Source of the DNA: a bacterium | Lineage (GTDB): Bacteria; Zhuqueibacterota; QNDG01; DTFT01 | Length of the DNA stretch: 51,026 nt | Reading direction: 5' to 3' | Assembly: GCA_030372965.1 (NCBI GenBank) | Contig: JAUCQC010000174.1 | Location: forward strand, 1 to 51,026 | Shown: piece after piece, positions 17,334 through 25,238 of the stretch | How positions within the stretch are numbered: the stretch's first letter is position 1 | Layout: each line of letters starts with the position of its first letter | The notes under the pieces: model-generated | What the model was told of the DNA's origin: nothing | What the model saw: the letters and a program-made list of their open reading frames with translations, nothing else | The model's database searches: none | Translations under genes and position numbers: made by a program

Positions 17334-18908
17334 CTATGCCTTATTCATCCTCCTGAACCACCCCTTGTTCTGCCTGTGCAGATTCCTGTATTCCCGGAAC
17401 AGCCGGTCGTAGAGCTGGCGGTGGGACGGATTCGGGCGGAAGATGCGATTGATTTTAATGTGGTTCGCGATGGCCTCGAAGGATTCGATGTACCCCATGG
17501 CCAGCGACGCCAGAAGCGCGATGCCCCGGGCTCCCGCCTGCTGCGGATTGGACACCCGGTGAATCTCGCGGTTCGTCACATCCGCGATGATCTGGCACCA
17601 GACATCGCTCTGCGCCACGCCGCCGGTGAAATTCAGCTTGGGGACACGGCCGTACATCGCTTCGATCGTCTCCATGGCCCAGCGCGAATTGAAGGCGATG
17701 CCCTCGAACACCGCGCGGACCATGTGCTCCCGCGAATGATTGAGACCGATGTTATAGAGCCCTGCGCGCGCGAATTCGTCGTCGATCGGGCACCGTTCAC
17801 CGAACATCCAGGGCGTGAACATCAGGCCGCCCGCGCCCGGGCCGGCCTTCTCGGCGAGCCGGTCGAGGATCTCGTAGACGGAACCGACCCGGCTCTCCTT
17901 CTTGAGCTGTTTCTCGTGGTAAAGCACCTTGTTCTTGAGCCATTCGAGGCAGACGCCGGCCGTCTCCTGGTGCGCCATGCCGAGATAGTATTTCCGGGGC
18001 CACGCGCTGCCGATGCAGCCCGTGTAATGCGGGATGTCGATTTTCCGGTTCGAGGCGTGCCCGGCCACCCAGCCGCTGGTGCCGAGATTGAGAAACAGCT
18101 CCCCGTCCCCGAGGGCGCCCGAACCCAGCGCCGAAGCGGCCAGGTCCCCGCACCCGTTCACCACGGGCGTCCCCTGGGCGAGCCCGGTGTGCCGGGCGGC
18201 CTCGCGGGTGATCCGTCCCGCCACGGCGACGCTCTCGCGGATCTCGGCCAGGCGGTCCGGCGCGATGCCCGCGAGCCGGCACAGCTTCGGGTCCCAGCGG
18301 TTCCGCATCCTGCGGGAGTCCATGAACCACCAGAGGTAGGCGATGTCGACGGACGTGCACAGCGATCCGGTCAGGCGGAAATTGATGTAATCCTTGGCAT
18401 CAACGAACTTGGCCGCCTGGCGGAACACGTCCGGTTCGTGCCGCCTCAGCCACAGAATCTTGCCGATCTGGTCCTTGCCCGTCTGTCCCGGGCTCCCGCC
18501 GGTGACGCGGATGTAACGCAGCAGCCGGGGCAGATTGTAGCCCATGACCCTCGGGGCCTTCCAGAGCTCCTCCCTCAGGATTTCCGCGCTGCGGCTGTCC
18601 AACCACGACATCGCGGGCCGTAGGGGCTTTCCGCCCCCGTCCAGAGGCACCAGCACCTGTGTCTGGGAGGAGAAAATGACGGCCACCACATCCTCGGGCT
18701 TCACGCGGGCCCTGCGGAGAACGGCCCGTGTCGTCGCGCCCACGGCATTCCACCAGTCCTCCGGGTTCTGCTCGGCCCAGGTGGGTTGTGGATGCGAAAG
18801 CGGATAATGCATCGTGACGGCGTCGAGTATCTCGCCCGTCACGGTGACCAGGACGGCCTTGTCCGCGCTGGTTCCCATGTCATGCGCCAGGACGACCTTT
18901 TTCTTCAT
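17334..18908 (-). CDS. FGGY-family carbohydrate kinase, xylulokinase-like (524 aa)
   Basis: ATP-dependent sugar kinase. The N-terminal phosphate-binding motif is AHDMGTSADKAVL. PLSHPQPTWAEQNPEDWW and the substrate-side block SSQTQVLVPLDGGG with MSWLDSRS are typical of xylulokinase-type FGGY proteins. The second-lobe signature includes NGCGDLAASALGSGAL, LNLGTSGWVAGH and FTGGVAQSDVWCQIIADV, and the length is normal for the family. An AAGGGAG SD lies seven bases before the ATG. The exact sugar cannot be told: xylulose, ribulose, another pentulose or an atypical substrate. It starts 45 bases after the last hydrogenase gene on the same strand, so read-through from that operon is possible, though a metabolic link is not evident. 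No terminator was found after it. Confidence 0.85.
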   Translation of the reverse strand: MKKKVVLAHDMGTSADKAVLVTVTGEILDAVTMHYPLSHPQPTWAEQNPEDWWNAVGATTRAVLRRARVKPEDVVAVIFSSQTQVLVPLDGGGKPLRPAMSWLDSRSAEILREELWKAPRVMGYNLPRLLRYIRVTGGSPGQTGKDQIGKILWLRRHEPDVFRQAAKFVDAKDYINFRLTGSLCTSVDIAYLWWFMDSRRMRNRWDPKLCRLAGIAPDRLAEIRESVAVAGRITREAARHTGLAQGTPVVNGCGDLAASALGSGALGDGELFLNLGTSGWVAGHASNRKIDIPHYTGCIGSAWPRKYYLGMAHQETAGVCLEWLKNKVLYHEKQLKKESRVGSVYEILDRLAEKAGPGAGGLMFTPWMFGERCPIDDEFARAGLYNIGLNHSREHMVRAVFEGIAFNSRWAMETIEAMYGRVPKLNFTGGVAQSDVWCQIIADVTNREIHRVSNPQQAGARGIALLASLAMGYIESFEAIANHIKINRIFRPNPSHRQLYDRLFREYRNLHRQNKGWFRRMNKA

Positions 18909-18953
18909 GATGGACTCCCTTCGACGAAATGCGGACGGGAAACCCGGCGGTGA

Positions 18954-19571
18954 TCACCCGCCGGCCGACCGGACTTTCCTTCTGCAGTCCGGGCACAGAA
19001 TTTTCACGTCATCGCCCCGATCCGGAGGCTTTGCCGCCGGGGAGGCCGGGAACGTCAGGCGGGGTTCCTGCTGAATCCGGGTCAGGGACGGATTGGCGGA
19101 AGCCATTTCCCCGAGGCGGCCGCGGATCCACCGCAGGTGGGCGGCCGTGGTGACGCCGCGGCCGCACCCTTCGCAGAAAACCATTTCCTTTTCGATCAGT
19201 TCGGAGGCCAGGGTCCTGTCGATGAGCGCGAGGTCGAAGCCGTCCGTCATCCGGATGCCCCTGCCGGTGATGCAGTTTTCTTCGCAGAGCCCGCAGAAAT
19301 GGCAGGCGTCGTACCGAACTTCCATGCGCCGGCCGGCCCTCGCCTTCCGGCCGGAAGCCCCGGGTTTCGGATCATGGACGCGGATGGCCCCGGACGGGCA
19401 AACGCGGCCGCACGAACCGCACGCGACGCATCCGGCTTCGTCGAACAGGGGCTTGCCCCTGAATCCGGCTTCCGGCGGCCGTCTCGTTTTCGGAAAATCC
19501 GTGGTGACCGGCGTCGAGAAGAGCGACCGGAGCGCCTCTCGGATATCCCTCATCTTCATCAGGCGTTTCAT
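18954..19571 (-). CDS. Group 4 [NiFe] hydrogenase ferredoxin-like subunit (EchF/HycF/NuoI type, 205 aa)
   Basis: Electron-transfer subunit expected to pass electrons between the small subunit and ferredoxin or the polyferredoxin. Two [4Fe-4S] motifs are present: C48xxC51xxC54xxxC58P and C90xxC93xxC96xxxC100. The second lacks the usual Pro after the last Cys. Residues 133/136 (CEGC) and 193/196 (CPDC) form a possible zinc ribbon like the C-terminal extension of HycF-type proteins. The start is ATG 19571, which overlaps the large-subunit stop as ATGA; the longer open frame upstream is only the opposite reading of that gene. Last gene of the hybrid hydrogenase operon. Confidence 0.85.
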   Translation of the reverse strand: MKRLMKMRDIREALRSLFSTPVTTDFPKTRRPPEAGFRGKPLFDEAGCVACGSCGRVCPSGAIRVHDPKPGASGRKARAGRRMEVRYDACHFCGLCEENCITGRGIRMTDGFDLALIDRTLASELIEKEMVFCEGCGRGVTTAAHLRWIRGRLGEMASANPSLTRIQQEPRLTFPASPAAKPPDRGDDVKILCPDCRRKVRSAGG

Positions 19572-20728
19572 GCCGTCCGGCTCCGGGCCGTTTTGACGCG
19601 GGAGAGCCGGACCGGATCCGGCCCGGCCGCGCCCGACGCGTCGATGACCGTCACCCGCTCCGCGCAGCCGGTGCATGGATCCGCCGAGGCCAGCACGATC
19701 GCAATGTCCTCCAGATCCGTGCCGGGACAGACGGCTTCGATCGCCTTGAGATTCGGCGCGCTGGGCGGACGGATCTGAAGGCGCACCGGCGCCGCTGAGC
19801 CGTCGCTCACCACGCAGTTAAACAGCTCCCCGCGCGGCGCCTCGACGCGGCTGACGGCCATCCCGGCCGGGACCCGCGGCAGTTCGGCGAGCACGGGTCC
19901 CGGCCGCATCCGTTCGAGGCACTGGACGCAGATGTCGAGGGATTCGCGCATTTCTTCCAGCCTGACCTCCGCCCTGGACTGAACATCTCCATCGGCCCGG
20001 AGGGACAGATTCCAGTCCACCCACGGGTAGGCGAAATAGGGGTCGTCTTTCCGGACATCGAGGGCCACGCCCGAAGCCCGGGCCATCGGCCCCACCGCGC
20101 CGTTTTTCCGGGCGGTCTCCTCGTCCAGCACGCCGATGCCGCGCATTCTCGAGCGCAGAACGGGATCCGTGGACAGCTGGCTGTCCAGCAGATCGAGCGC
20201 GGGCCGGAACTTTTCCAGGGCGCGTCGCGCATGGGCCTTCATGTCCCCGTCGAGGTCGCGCCTGACGCCTCCCGGAACGATCAGGGACGGGATGAGGCGG
20301 TTGCCGGATATCCGCTCGTTCAGGACGAGAAGTTCCTCGCGATACCGCCATGTCCACATCCACAGCGTTTCAAAACCCGCCAGGTGCCCGAGCGTGGCGA
20401 ACCACAGCAGGTGCGACTGCAGCCGTTCCAGCTCGCAGGATAAAGTGCGGATGTACTGCGCCCGTTCCGGCGGACGGACCTCGGCCAGTTCCTCGACGGC
20501 CCGCACCAGCGCGGCCGGATGGCTCGCGCTGCAGATGCCGCATATCCGTTCGAGCAGTGGGATGAGCCGGCTCCAGGACTTCGTTTCCGCAAGTTTCTCG
20601 ATTCCGCGGTGCCGGACCCCCGTCACCACGTCAAGCCGGACGACCCGGCCCTCCGCGGCGTGAATCCGGAAAAGGTCGCCGGCCCAGAATTCGGGGTGCG
20701 TTATTTCCAGTGCCGCGGGTTCCGTCAT
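19568..20728 (-). CDS. Group 4 [NiFe] hydrogenase catalytic large subunit (EchE/HycE/NuoD family, 386 aa)
   Basis: Catalytic subunit for reversible H2 oxidation/proton reduction. Both active-site cysteine pairs are present: RICGICSASH near the N-terminus (C63, C66) and DPCTGCAER near the C-terminus (C352, C355). This separates it from complex I NuoD, which has lost them. After R358 there is a 28-residue tail (VTVIDASG...), as in HycE-type subunits that are cut by a HycI-type protease after nickel insertion. It is shorter than HycE because the NuoC-like domain is a separate gene. ATG 20728 overlaps the upstream stop as ATGA. The neighbours supply the small, NuoC-, NuoH- and ferredoxin-like subunits of a membrane-bound, Ech-like enzyme. 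Confidence 0.9.
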   Translation of the reverse strand: MTEPAALEITHPEFWAGDLFRIHAAEGRVVRLDVVTGVRHRGIEKLAETKSWSRLIPLLERICGICSASHPAALVRAVEELAEVRPPERAQYIRTLSCELERLQSHLLWFATLGHLAGFETLWMWTWRYREELLVLNERISGNRLIPSLIVPGGVRRDLDGDMKAHARRALEKFRPALDLLDSQLSTDPVLRSRMRGIGVLDEETARKNGAVGPMARASGVALDVRKDDPYFAYPWVDWNLSLRADGDVQSRAEVRLEEMRESLDICVQCLERMRPGPVLAELPRVPAGMAVSRVEAPRGELFNCVVSDGSAAPVRLQIRPPSAPNLKAIEAVCPGTDLEDIAIVLASADPCTGCAERVTVIDASGAAGPDPVRLSRVKTARSRTA

Positions 20729-21138
20729 CCGGCCTTCTCCTTCTGTCTGCCGCCGGCCCGGGAGGCGCCCGTGTCTTTTCTGAACCGGATGCCGAAAGCC
20801 CGCGCCGCCTCCTGCTCGCTCCACCCGGCGTTGGGCCAGACGTCCGAGATGGAGGCAAGAACCGGGTCGTCCTGCGGCGCCGTGACCCGGATCGAAAGGA
20901 CCTGCGCGGTCTGGTAAAAATCGAAATGGTACCAGACATCAACCGCCCCGGCCGCGGTCTGCAGAGCCGTCGCGGAAATGAACCGGACGCGGCCGCTCTC
21001 CGCCAGGAACCGCGCCGCGGCCGGCAGGGCTCCGGGTCGCAGGCTGGCCCGGACCCGGCTGATCCTGGACCACTCCCACCCGGAGAAATCGTCTCCGAAC
21101 CGCTCGAGCAGATCCTTTTCTATTTCCTTCCAGCTCAT
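20725..21138 (-). CDS. NuoC/EchD-like 30-kDa-type subunit (137 aa)
   Basis: Short peripheral-arm subunit of the group 4 hydrogenase. The C-terminal half has the family pattern: VDVWYHFDFYQTAQVLSIRV, DPVLASISDVWPNAGWSEQE and AARAFGIRF. The matching complex I motif is SIxxxWxxAxWxERExxDxxGIxF. It lacks cofactor ligands, as expected. Start at ATG 21138, in an ATGA overlap with the small-subunit stop. Confidence 0.85.
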   Translation of the reverse strand: MSWKEIEKDLLERFGDDFSGWEWSRISRVRASLRPGALPAAARFLAESGRVRFISATALQTAAGAVDVWYHFDFYQTAQVLSIRVTAPQDDPVLASISDVWPNAGWSEQEAARAFGIRFRKDTGASRAGGRQKEKAG

Positions 21139-21566
21139 ATGTCGGGATTCTGCCGGATCAATCGGATGATTTTGCCGAATCCGGCGATGACCGCCTCCGG
21201 CCTCGGGGGACAACCGGGTATGTGCAGATCGATCCGCAGGATGGAATCCGCGGCGTGGGTCTGAACCGCCCCGTCCCTGAACAGTCCCCGATCAAGGCTG
21301 CAGGTGCCGACTGCCAGCACCAGGCTGGGTCCGGCCATCTCGAGCACCATGCGTTTCAGCCGCCGGTCGTCCGGATGAATCAGGGATCCGGACACGAGGA
21401 TCGCGTCCGCCAGGTTCGGCGACGGGGCGATGCGGACACCGAACCGTTCCAGGTCGTATCTCGGTCCCAGGCATGCCAGTATCTCCAGGTGACAGCCGTT
21501 GCAGCCCCCGGCCACCACCGGGTATATCCAAAGGGAACGTGTGACGATTTGCAGGCGGATGCCCAT
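21135..21566 (-). CDS. Group 4 [NiFe] hydrogenase small subunit (EchC/HycG/NuoB family, 143 aa)
   Basis: Carries the proximal [4Fe-4S] cluster next to the NiFe site. The four ligands are visible: C22 and C25 in GGCNGCHLEIL, C89 in VGTCSLD, and C119 in IPGCPPRPEAVI. At 143 residues it matches the minimal NuoB/EchC form without the extra ferredoxin domain of soluble hydrogenases. ATG 21566 follows the NuoH-like stop by three bases, and its own stop overlaps the next ATG by four. Confidence 0.9.
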   Translation of the reverse strand: MGIRLQIVTRSLWIYPVVAGGCNGCHLEILACLGPRYDLERFGVRIAPSPNLADAILVSGSLIHPDDRRLKRMVLEMAGPSLVLAVGTCSLDRGLFRDGAVQTHAADSILRIDLHIPGCPPRPEAVIAGFGKIIRLIRQNPDI

Positions 21567-21569
21567 CGC

Positions 21570-22487
21570 TTACCGTTGGATGAGGGCCAGGCCGACGGCG
21601 GCCAGGGCCGCCAGTGTCAGGGGGCCAAGATGCGCCCGAAGCGATCGGCCGCGGGTTCTGGCTGGGCCGAGGTTCGGGATGGCAACCAACGCCAGAAAAA
21701 CCGTGAGGTACAAAAGACCCGACACCCAATGGCCCGTCGCCGAAGCGCCTCCCGTGAACAGAAGGACCATCGCTTCGGGCACGGTGAACAGCAGGAGGAG
21801 ACGGCTCATGCCGGCCAGCGCGATCCGGATTCCCGGATGGGGTTCCGCCGCGTGTCCGGCGATCCGCAGTCCGGCTTCGGACCCGCCGGAATCCGCGGAA
21901 CGGACAGCGGTGAAAACCGATATAAAAGACACCATGAAGGCGAGCCCGCCCTCGGGGGACAAGACCGCGGGGCCGTAAACGGACTGGGATCGGATCAGGT
22001 CCGGAATGCCGAACGAAGCGCCGGCTCCGAGATGGGGGACTCCCCACGCGATGAACAGGGGAAAGATGGATGTGATGCGAATATTAAAGGATCCCGGCCC
22101 GCACCGGGAACGGCCCCGGCCCGCCGTATCCGCGAGGTCCGGCAGAAGCGAGGCCGCGGAAAAGCAGACCAGCCACGCGAAGAAATCTCCCGCGAAACCG
22201 CTGAAGGGGATAAACCGGTTCTGCCAGACGAGAATGCCGAAGCCGAATGCACCGGCCAGGCCGGCCGCGGCCGCGGCTGTCCGCAGAAGGCCCCTCAGAG
22301 TCCGGCGGCCCTCGGGCCGTTTGACCGACAGCTTGATCCAATCGGTCAGCGTTTGCAGCGGCGGCGGACCCTGCCGGAATTCAAGCCGGGCGCGGACCTT
22401 CCGCTCGATCCAGCCCGCGAGAAGCGCGCCCGCCAGCACGAAAAGAAGGCCCGGGAACAGAAGGCGTGTCAAAGCGGATCCGTTCAT
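21570..22487 (-). CDS. NuoH/EchB-like membrane subunit (305 aa)
   Basis: Integral membrane subunit anchoring the hydrogenase and forming the start of the ion pathway. About eight hydrophobic helices are visible. The first-loop signature of NuoH is clear: GWIERKVRARLEFRQGPPPL, then LTDWIKLSVKRP. ATG 22487 overlaps the polyferredoxin stop by four bases; the longer frame upstream is a shadow. It is the only membrane subunit in the operon. There is no NuoL/M/N- or EchA-like antiporter subunit nearby, which is unusual for an energy-conserving group 4 enzyme. Confidence 0.85.
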   Translation of the reverse strand: MNGSALTRLLFPGLLFVLAGALLAGWIERKVRARLEFRQGPPPLQTLTDWIKLSVKRPEGRRTLRGLLRTAAAAAGLAGAFGFGILVWQNRFIPFSGFAGDFFAWLVCFSAASLLPDLADTAGRGRSRCGPGSFNIRITSIFPLFIAWGVPHLGAGASFGIPDLIRSQSVYGPAVLSPEGGLAFMVSFISVFTAVRSADSGGSEAGLRIAGHAAEPHPGIRIALAGMSRLLLLFTVPEAMVLLFTGGASATGHWVSGLLYLTVFLALVAIPNLGPARTRGRSLRAHLGPLTLAALAAVGLALIQR

Positions 22488-22981
22488 ATCGCGCTTCCCG
22501 GCTGTTTTTTCCAGGATTTTCCGACCGCGAAAAATGGGACAGAACCCGCGCGCAGCTCCACACCGGACGCTTTCTCCCGGGGCACGAAAGAAACGGCTCC
22601 GCGGCCGCATGCGCCGACGCAGACCGGGCTCTCTCCTTCAGCGAGCCGGCCCGCGCAAAGGTCGCACACCGATTCGGGGGAGATCAGCACTTCCGTCGGA
22701 ATGGCGCCGAACGGGCATGAAAAAGCGCAGGATCCGCACGACACGCACCGGTCCGGCCTGCGGGTGATGAGGCCGTCCGAGGGCGTCCGCTGCAGCGCCG
22801 ATGCCGGACAGGCGCGCACGCACGGCGGGCGGACGCATCGCCTGCAGGACAGCGCGAATTCCGCGATCTCTCTCAATCGAAGGATTCCGTTGTTCTCCGG
22901 ATGCAGAGTATAACTGCAGGGCACCTTGCAGGACCCGCATTCACGGCATCGATCGATGTCGATGACCAGAACCCCGCTCAT
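22484..22981 (-). CDS. Four-cluster polyferredoxin (CooF/HycB-like, 165 aa)
   Basis: Electron-transfer protein with 16 cysteines in four groups: 12/15/18/22, 46/49/54/58, 79/82/85/89 and 106/109/121/125. This is the arrangement of CooF/HycB/DMSO-reductase-B type proteins and predicts four [4Fe-4S] clusters. No Tat or Sec signal, so cytoplasmic. It lies between the flavin/NAD module and the membrane hydrogenase core, overlapping both neighbours by four bases. That places it as the wire between them (inference). Confidence 0.85.
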   Translation of the reverse strand: MSGVLVIDIDRCRECGSCKVPCSYTLHPENNGILRLREIAEFALSCRRCVRPPCVRACPASALQRTPSDGLITRRPDRCVSCGSCAFSCPFGAIPTEVLISPESVCDLCAGRLAEGESPVCVGACGRGAVSFVPREKASGVELRAGSVPFFAVGKSWKKQPGSAI

Positions 22982-23718
22982 GCGGTCCCCGGCGCGAAGA
23001 TTTCAGGAATCAGCCGTCGGATGGGAAGAATGGGCCCTTCAAGGCAGGTGAAAACAGGTCCGGCCGCGCAGAGGCGGCAATGCCCGATGCCGCAGGCCAT
23101 GCGTTTTTCGATCCGGCCGAAAATCGATTCCCGGTCAAATCCGGCCGCGTCGAGCGCTTGACCGGCTTGGATCAGCGGCCGCCGGCCGAGAAACAGCAGG
23201 GCGACGCTGCCGGCGGGATCCGGCAATCCATCGGTAAAGGCAGTCAGGCCCTGTGCCGCGGACACCTGAACGCCCGTCAATCCGGCCGCTGTTTCCGCGG
23301 CGAATGCGGCATCCTCTCCTGGATCAGTCAGGAGGATCAGAAGCGTTCTCCCCTTCCCCTCCGGCCGGGCAGCGCTTTCGATCAGGAGCGGCCTGGCCGC
23401 GGCCATTCCGACCGCGTCGCAGAGGAACAGAAAATCCCTGCCGGAAAACGCATGAAAAGGAAACGGTCTGCCGTAGGGGCCGCGGATTCCCACGGTCTCT
23501 CCGGCTTTCAGCTTTGCGAACGGCCGTTCCGGGCCGTTCATCCGGGAGATGAATTCGACTCGATCCTCCCCATCCGCGGGAGAGAACGGGCTGAACGGCG
23601 CTTCCGTGAGACCCGGTATGGAGACGAAAGCGAACTGCCCCGGACGAAAACCGAATCCGCCGTCCGGCCTGAGCCGGATCCGGACGGATGCGCGCCCCGC
23701 CACAGCCGACTCCTCCAC
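22978..23718 (-). CDS. HydG-like FAD/NAD(P)-binding electron-transfer subunit (246 aa)
   Basis: Flavoprotein related to the gamma subunit of sulfhydrogenases and to the PyrK/FNR superfamily. The FAD site is FRPGQFAFVSIPG followed by EAPFSPFSP. The C-terminal [2Fe-2S] motif has C209, C214, C217 and C225 (CGIGHCRLC ... FTCLEGP). The annotated start is GTG 23718, but the paralogue at 29650-30504 has about 25 more residues. The same frame upstream reads NPFSIRKAV, aligning with NPYLPEPYRLI of the paralogue, and continues open to beyond 23825 with no ATG, GTG or TTG. So a rare start codon or a sequencing error may hide the true N-terminus. Predicted to exchange electrons with NADH or NADPH. Confidence 0.75.
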   Translation of the reverse strand: MEESAVAGRASVRIRLRPDGGFGFRPGQFAFVSIPGLTEAPFSPFSPADGEDRVEFISRMNGPERPFAKLKAGETVGIRGPYGRPFPFHAFSGRDFLFLCDAVGMAAARPLLIESAARPEGKGRTLLILLTDPGEDAAFAAETAAGLTGVQVSAAQGLTAFTDGLPDPAGSVALLFLGRRPLIQAGQALDAAGFDRESIFGRIEKRMACGIGHCRLCAAGPVFTCLEGPILPIRRLIPEIFAPGTA

Positions 23719-23824
23719 GACCGCTTTCCGGATCGAAAATGGATTCCTGCTTCCCGTGGCTGATTCCTTTCCACTGACAGGAGGCCGGCCGCTCAGCGCC
23801 TCTGACGCGAACGACCCTATTCCG

Positions 23825-24883
23825 TCAGGTCGTCGCGGATTCCGTCCGCGTTTCCGCTGAAACGGGGGATCCGCCCGCTCGCCGCAGAACCGTGCGCATG
23901 TCGATTCCGGCCGGGCAGGCGTCGATGCACCGGCCGCATCCGGTGCATCCTGACAATCCGGTCTGTTCCGGCTGATGCTTCAGCTTGCAGACCAGTCTGT
24001 GCCTGAATCGAAGGGCCGTTGAGGCCCTTTCCTCATCCCCCCCGGCGGCGCGGTCGTACCCGGGGATGAGGCACGAGTCGGCGATTCGCCTGCGGTGAAA
24101 TCCGCGGCCGCCGGGTCCGGATAGGTCGAAAAAGTAGGAGTGGCAGGTCGGACAGACCGCGGTGCAGGCCCCGCATTCGACGCAGTCGGCCGACGCGGTT
24201 TCCCGGAAGGCGGCGTCTCCCCGCGGAAATCCGGGGGATTCGGGGAAGCCCGGCACCGGACCGTCCGGATTCCCGCGGTTGACGCGCAGAACCGTCTCCC
24301 GGCGCCACTTGTCCTGGGCGGCCTCCTCCTCCTTCACCGTCGGTTTCAGCGCGCGGTCGAAATTGTCGAGCAGAACCCTGCCGCGTTCCGTCCCGACTTC
24401 CACCACCATGCCGTCCCACAATTTGGCCATGTTCAGGTCGAATCCATCGGTCGGATACGGCAGACCGCCGGCCTGGACGCAGAAGCAGGATGGCCGCGGC
24501 TGGGTGCAATCCGATCCGACCAGCACGATCCGCTTTCTCCGGGCTTCGTAAAAGGGATCAGCCGAGGGGCCGCCGAGCGCCCGGTCGAGAAAGGCCAGGG
24601 CTTTCAGATCGCAGGCGCGGACACCCAACAGAATACGAACCGGCATCGCGGATTCCGCCGGTACGGACGCTAATTCCTCAAGCAGCGGGAACAGATAGTC
24701 TTTCGGGGATTCAACGGTTCTGCATTGATCCAGCACAAGCGAATGTAGGTTGTCGGACGTGATTTTCTCCATGTGGAGGCCGGTCTGCCCGTGCATGGGG
24801 CCGAAAAGGGCATGCGAACGCATCCAGTCGGTCAGCGCGTTGTGCCAGTGCGCCTTGCTGATGTAGTATCGCTCATGGACCAT
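23825..24883 (-). CDS. HydB-like iron-sulfur electron-transfer subunit (352 aa)
   Basis: Relative of the sulfhydrogenase beta subunit. C-terminal half: CVECGACTAVCPTC and CTGCGRCIDACPAGID, two [4Fe-4S] motifs. Mid-protein cysteines occur in RACDLKALAFLD and SDCTQPRPSCFC, as in HydB. The N-terminus (KAHWHNALTDWMRSHALFGP) aligns by eye with that of its paralogue at 30501-31526 (KSHLKGFLTCVGGWGELWGP), which supports ATG 24883. No SD is seen, and a promoter -10 lies about 12 bases upstream, so the mRNA may be nearly leaderless. First gene of the hybrid hydrogenase operon, pairing with the HydG-like flavoprotein downstream. Confidence 0.8.
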   Translation of the reverse strand: MVHERYYISKAHWHNALTDWMRSHALFGPMHGQTGLHMEKITSDNLHSLVLDQCRTVESPKDYLFPLLEELASVPAESAMPVRILLGVRACDLKALAFLDRALGGPSADPFYEARRKRIVLVGSDCTQPRPSCFCVQAGGLPYPTDGFDLNMAKLWDGMVVEVGTERGRVLLDNFDRALKPTVKEEEAAQDKWRRETVLRVNRGNPDGPVPGFPESPGFPRGDAAFRETASADCVECGACTAVCPTCHSYFFDLSGPGGRGFHRRRIADSCLIPGYDRAAGGDEERASTALRFRHRLVCKLKHQPEQTGLSGCTGCGRCIDACPAGIDMRTVLRRAGGSPVSAETRTESATT

Positions 24884-24894
24884 GTCAGTGCATT

Positions 24895-24923
24895 AAAGTA
24901 GATATAAATCATATGGATGTCAA
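24895..24923 (-). promoter_or_regulatory. Predicted sigma-70-type promoter of the hybrid hydrogenase operon
   Basis: On the minus strand: -35 TTGACA (complement of 24918-24923, perfect), a 17-base spacer, and -10 TACTTT (24895-24900, weak). The implied start site is within a few bases of ATG 24883. Confidence 0.5.
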
Positions 24924-24928
24924 GGGGT

Positions 24929-24940
24929 CTTTACGTAAAG
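24929..24940. promoter_or_regulatory. Palindrome CTTTACGTAAAG, possible operator
   Basis: Perfect 12-bp palindrome immediately upstream of the predicted -35 at 24918-24923. It does not resemble the Rex site at 32372-32389. The position suits an activator or repressor site, but the protein is unknown. Confidence 0.35.
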
Positions 24941-24958
24941 TTCCGGGTTATAGGGGGT

Positions 24959-24999
24959 GTCATTCCCGAATTCTTTTATCGGGAATCCAGGGGTGGGGG
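24959..24999 (+). repeat. Dispersed palindromic repeat, copy 1
   Basis: GTCATTCCCGA, a short loop, then TCGGGAATCCAGGGGTGGGG. The arms ATTCCCGA/TCGGGAAT (24962-24969 / 24979-24986) pair. Same family as 17234-17272 and 41823-41850. Confidence 0.7.
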
Positions 25000-25238
25000 A
25001 AAGGTTCCGGATTCCGGGTTTCAGGTTCATGAGAAAAAGCATAGCGCAGAGTGCATAGGGTATAGGAAAAAAGAGGCATTCTTACTTACCCTTTGCGCTT
25101 GGCGCTATGCCCTTTGCCCTTCACGCTTCCGGGCACTGCAGGATGATCCGGGAATCTTCAAATTTGCCGTCAAATTCCCGCAACCCCTGCTCTCCGGCCC
25201 CGTATAACTCTATGAACATGGATTGGAGGGCTTCTGCC

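Larger units (their letters stand above)
24884..25238. other. Intergenic region between divergent genes (355 bp)
   Basis: Holds the hydrogenase promoter and palindrome described separately and the palindromic repeat at 24959-24999. A GGTTCCGG/ATTCCGGG simple repeat lies near 25003-25027, and CCCTTTGC/CGCTTGGCGC-type slippage repeats near 25088-25128. I see no convincing gene; a 96-codon frame at 24917-25207 is composed of these repeats. Confidence 0.6.

Noticed and set aside
18954-22487. Complex I (NADH dehydrogenase) fragment
   Set aside because: The NuoD-like subunit keeps both CxxC pairs that bind NiFe, which complex I lacks, and NuoE/F/G and NuoL/M/N are absent.
24917-25207. 96-codon open frame upstream of the small membrane protein
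   Set aside because: Made of dispersed palindromic and simple repeats, no ribosome-binding site, no recognisable fold.
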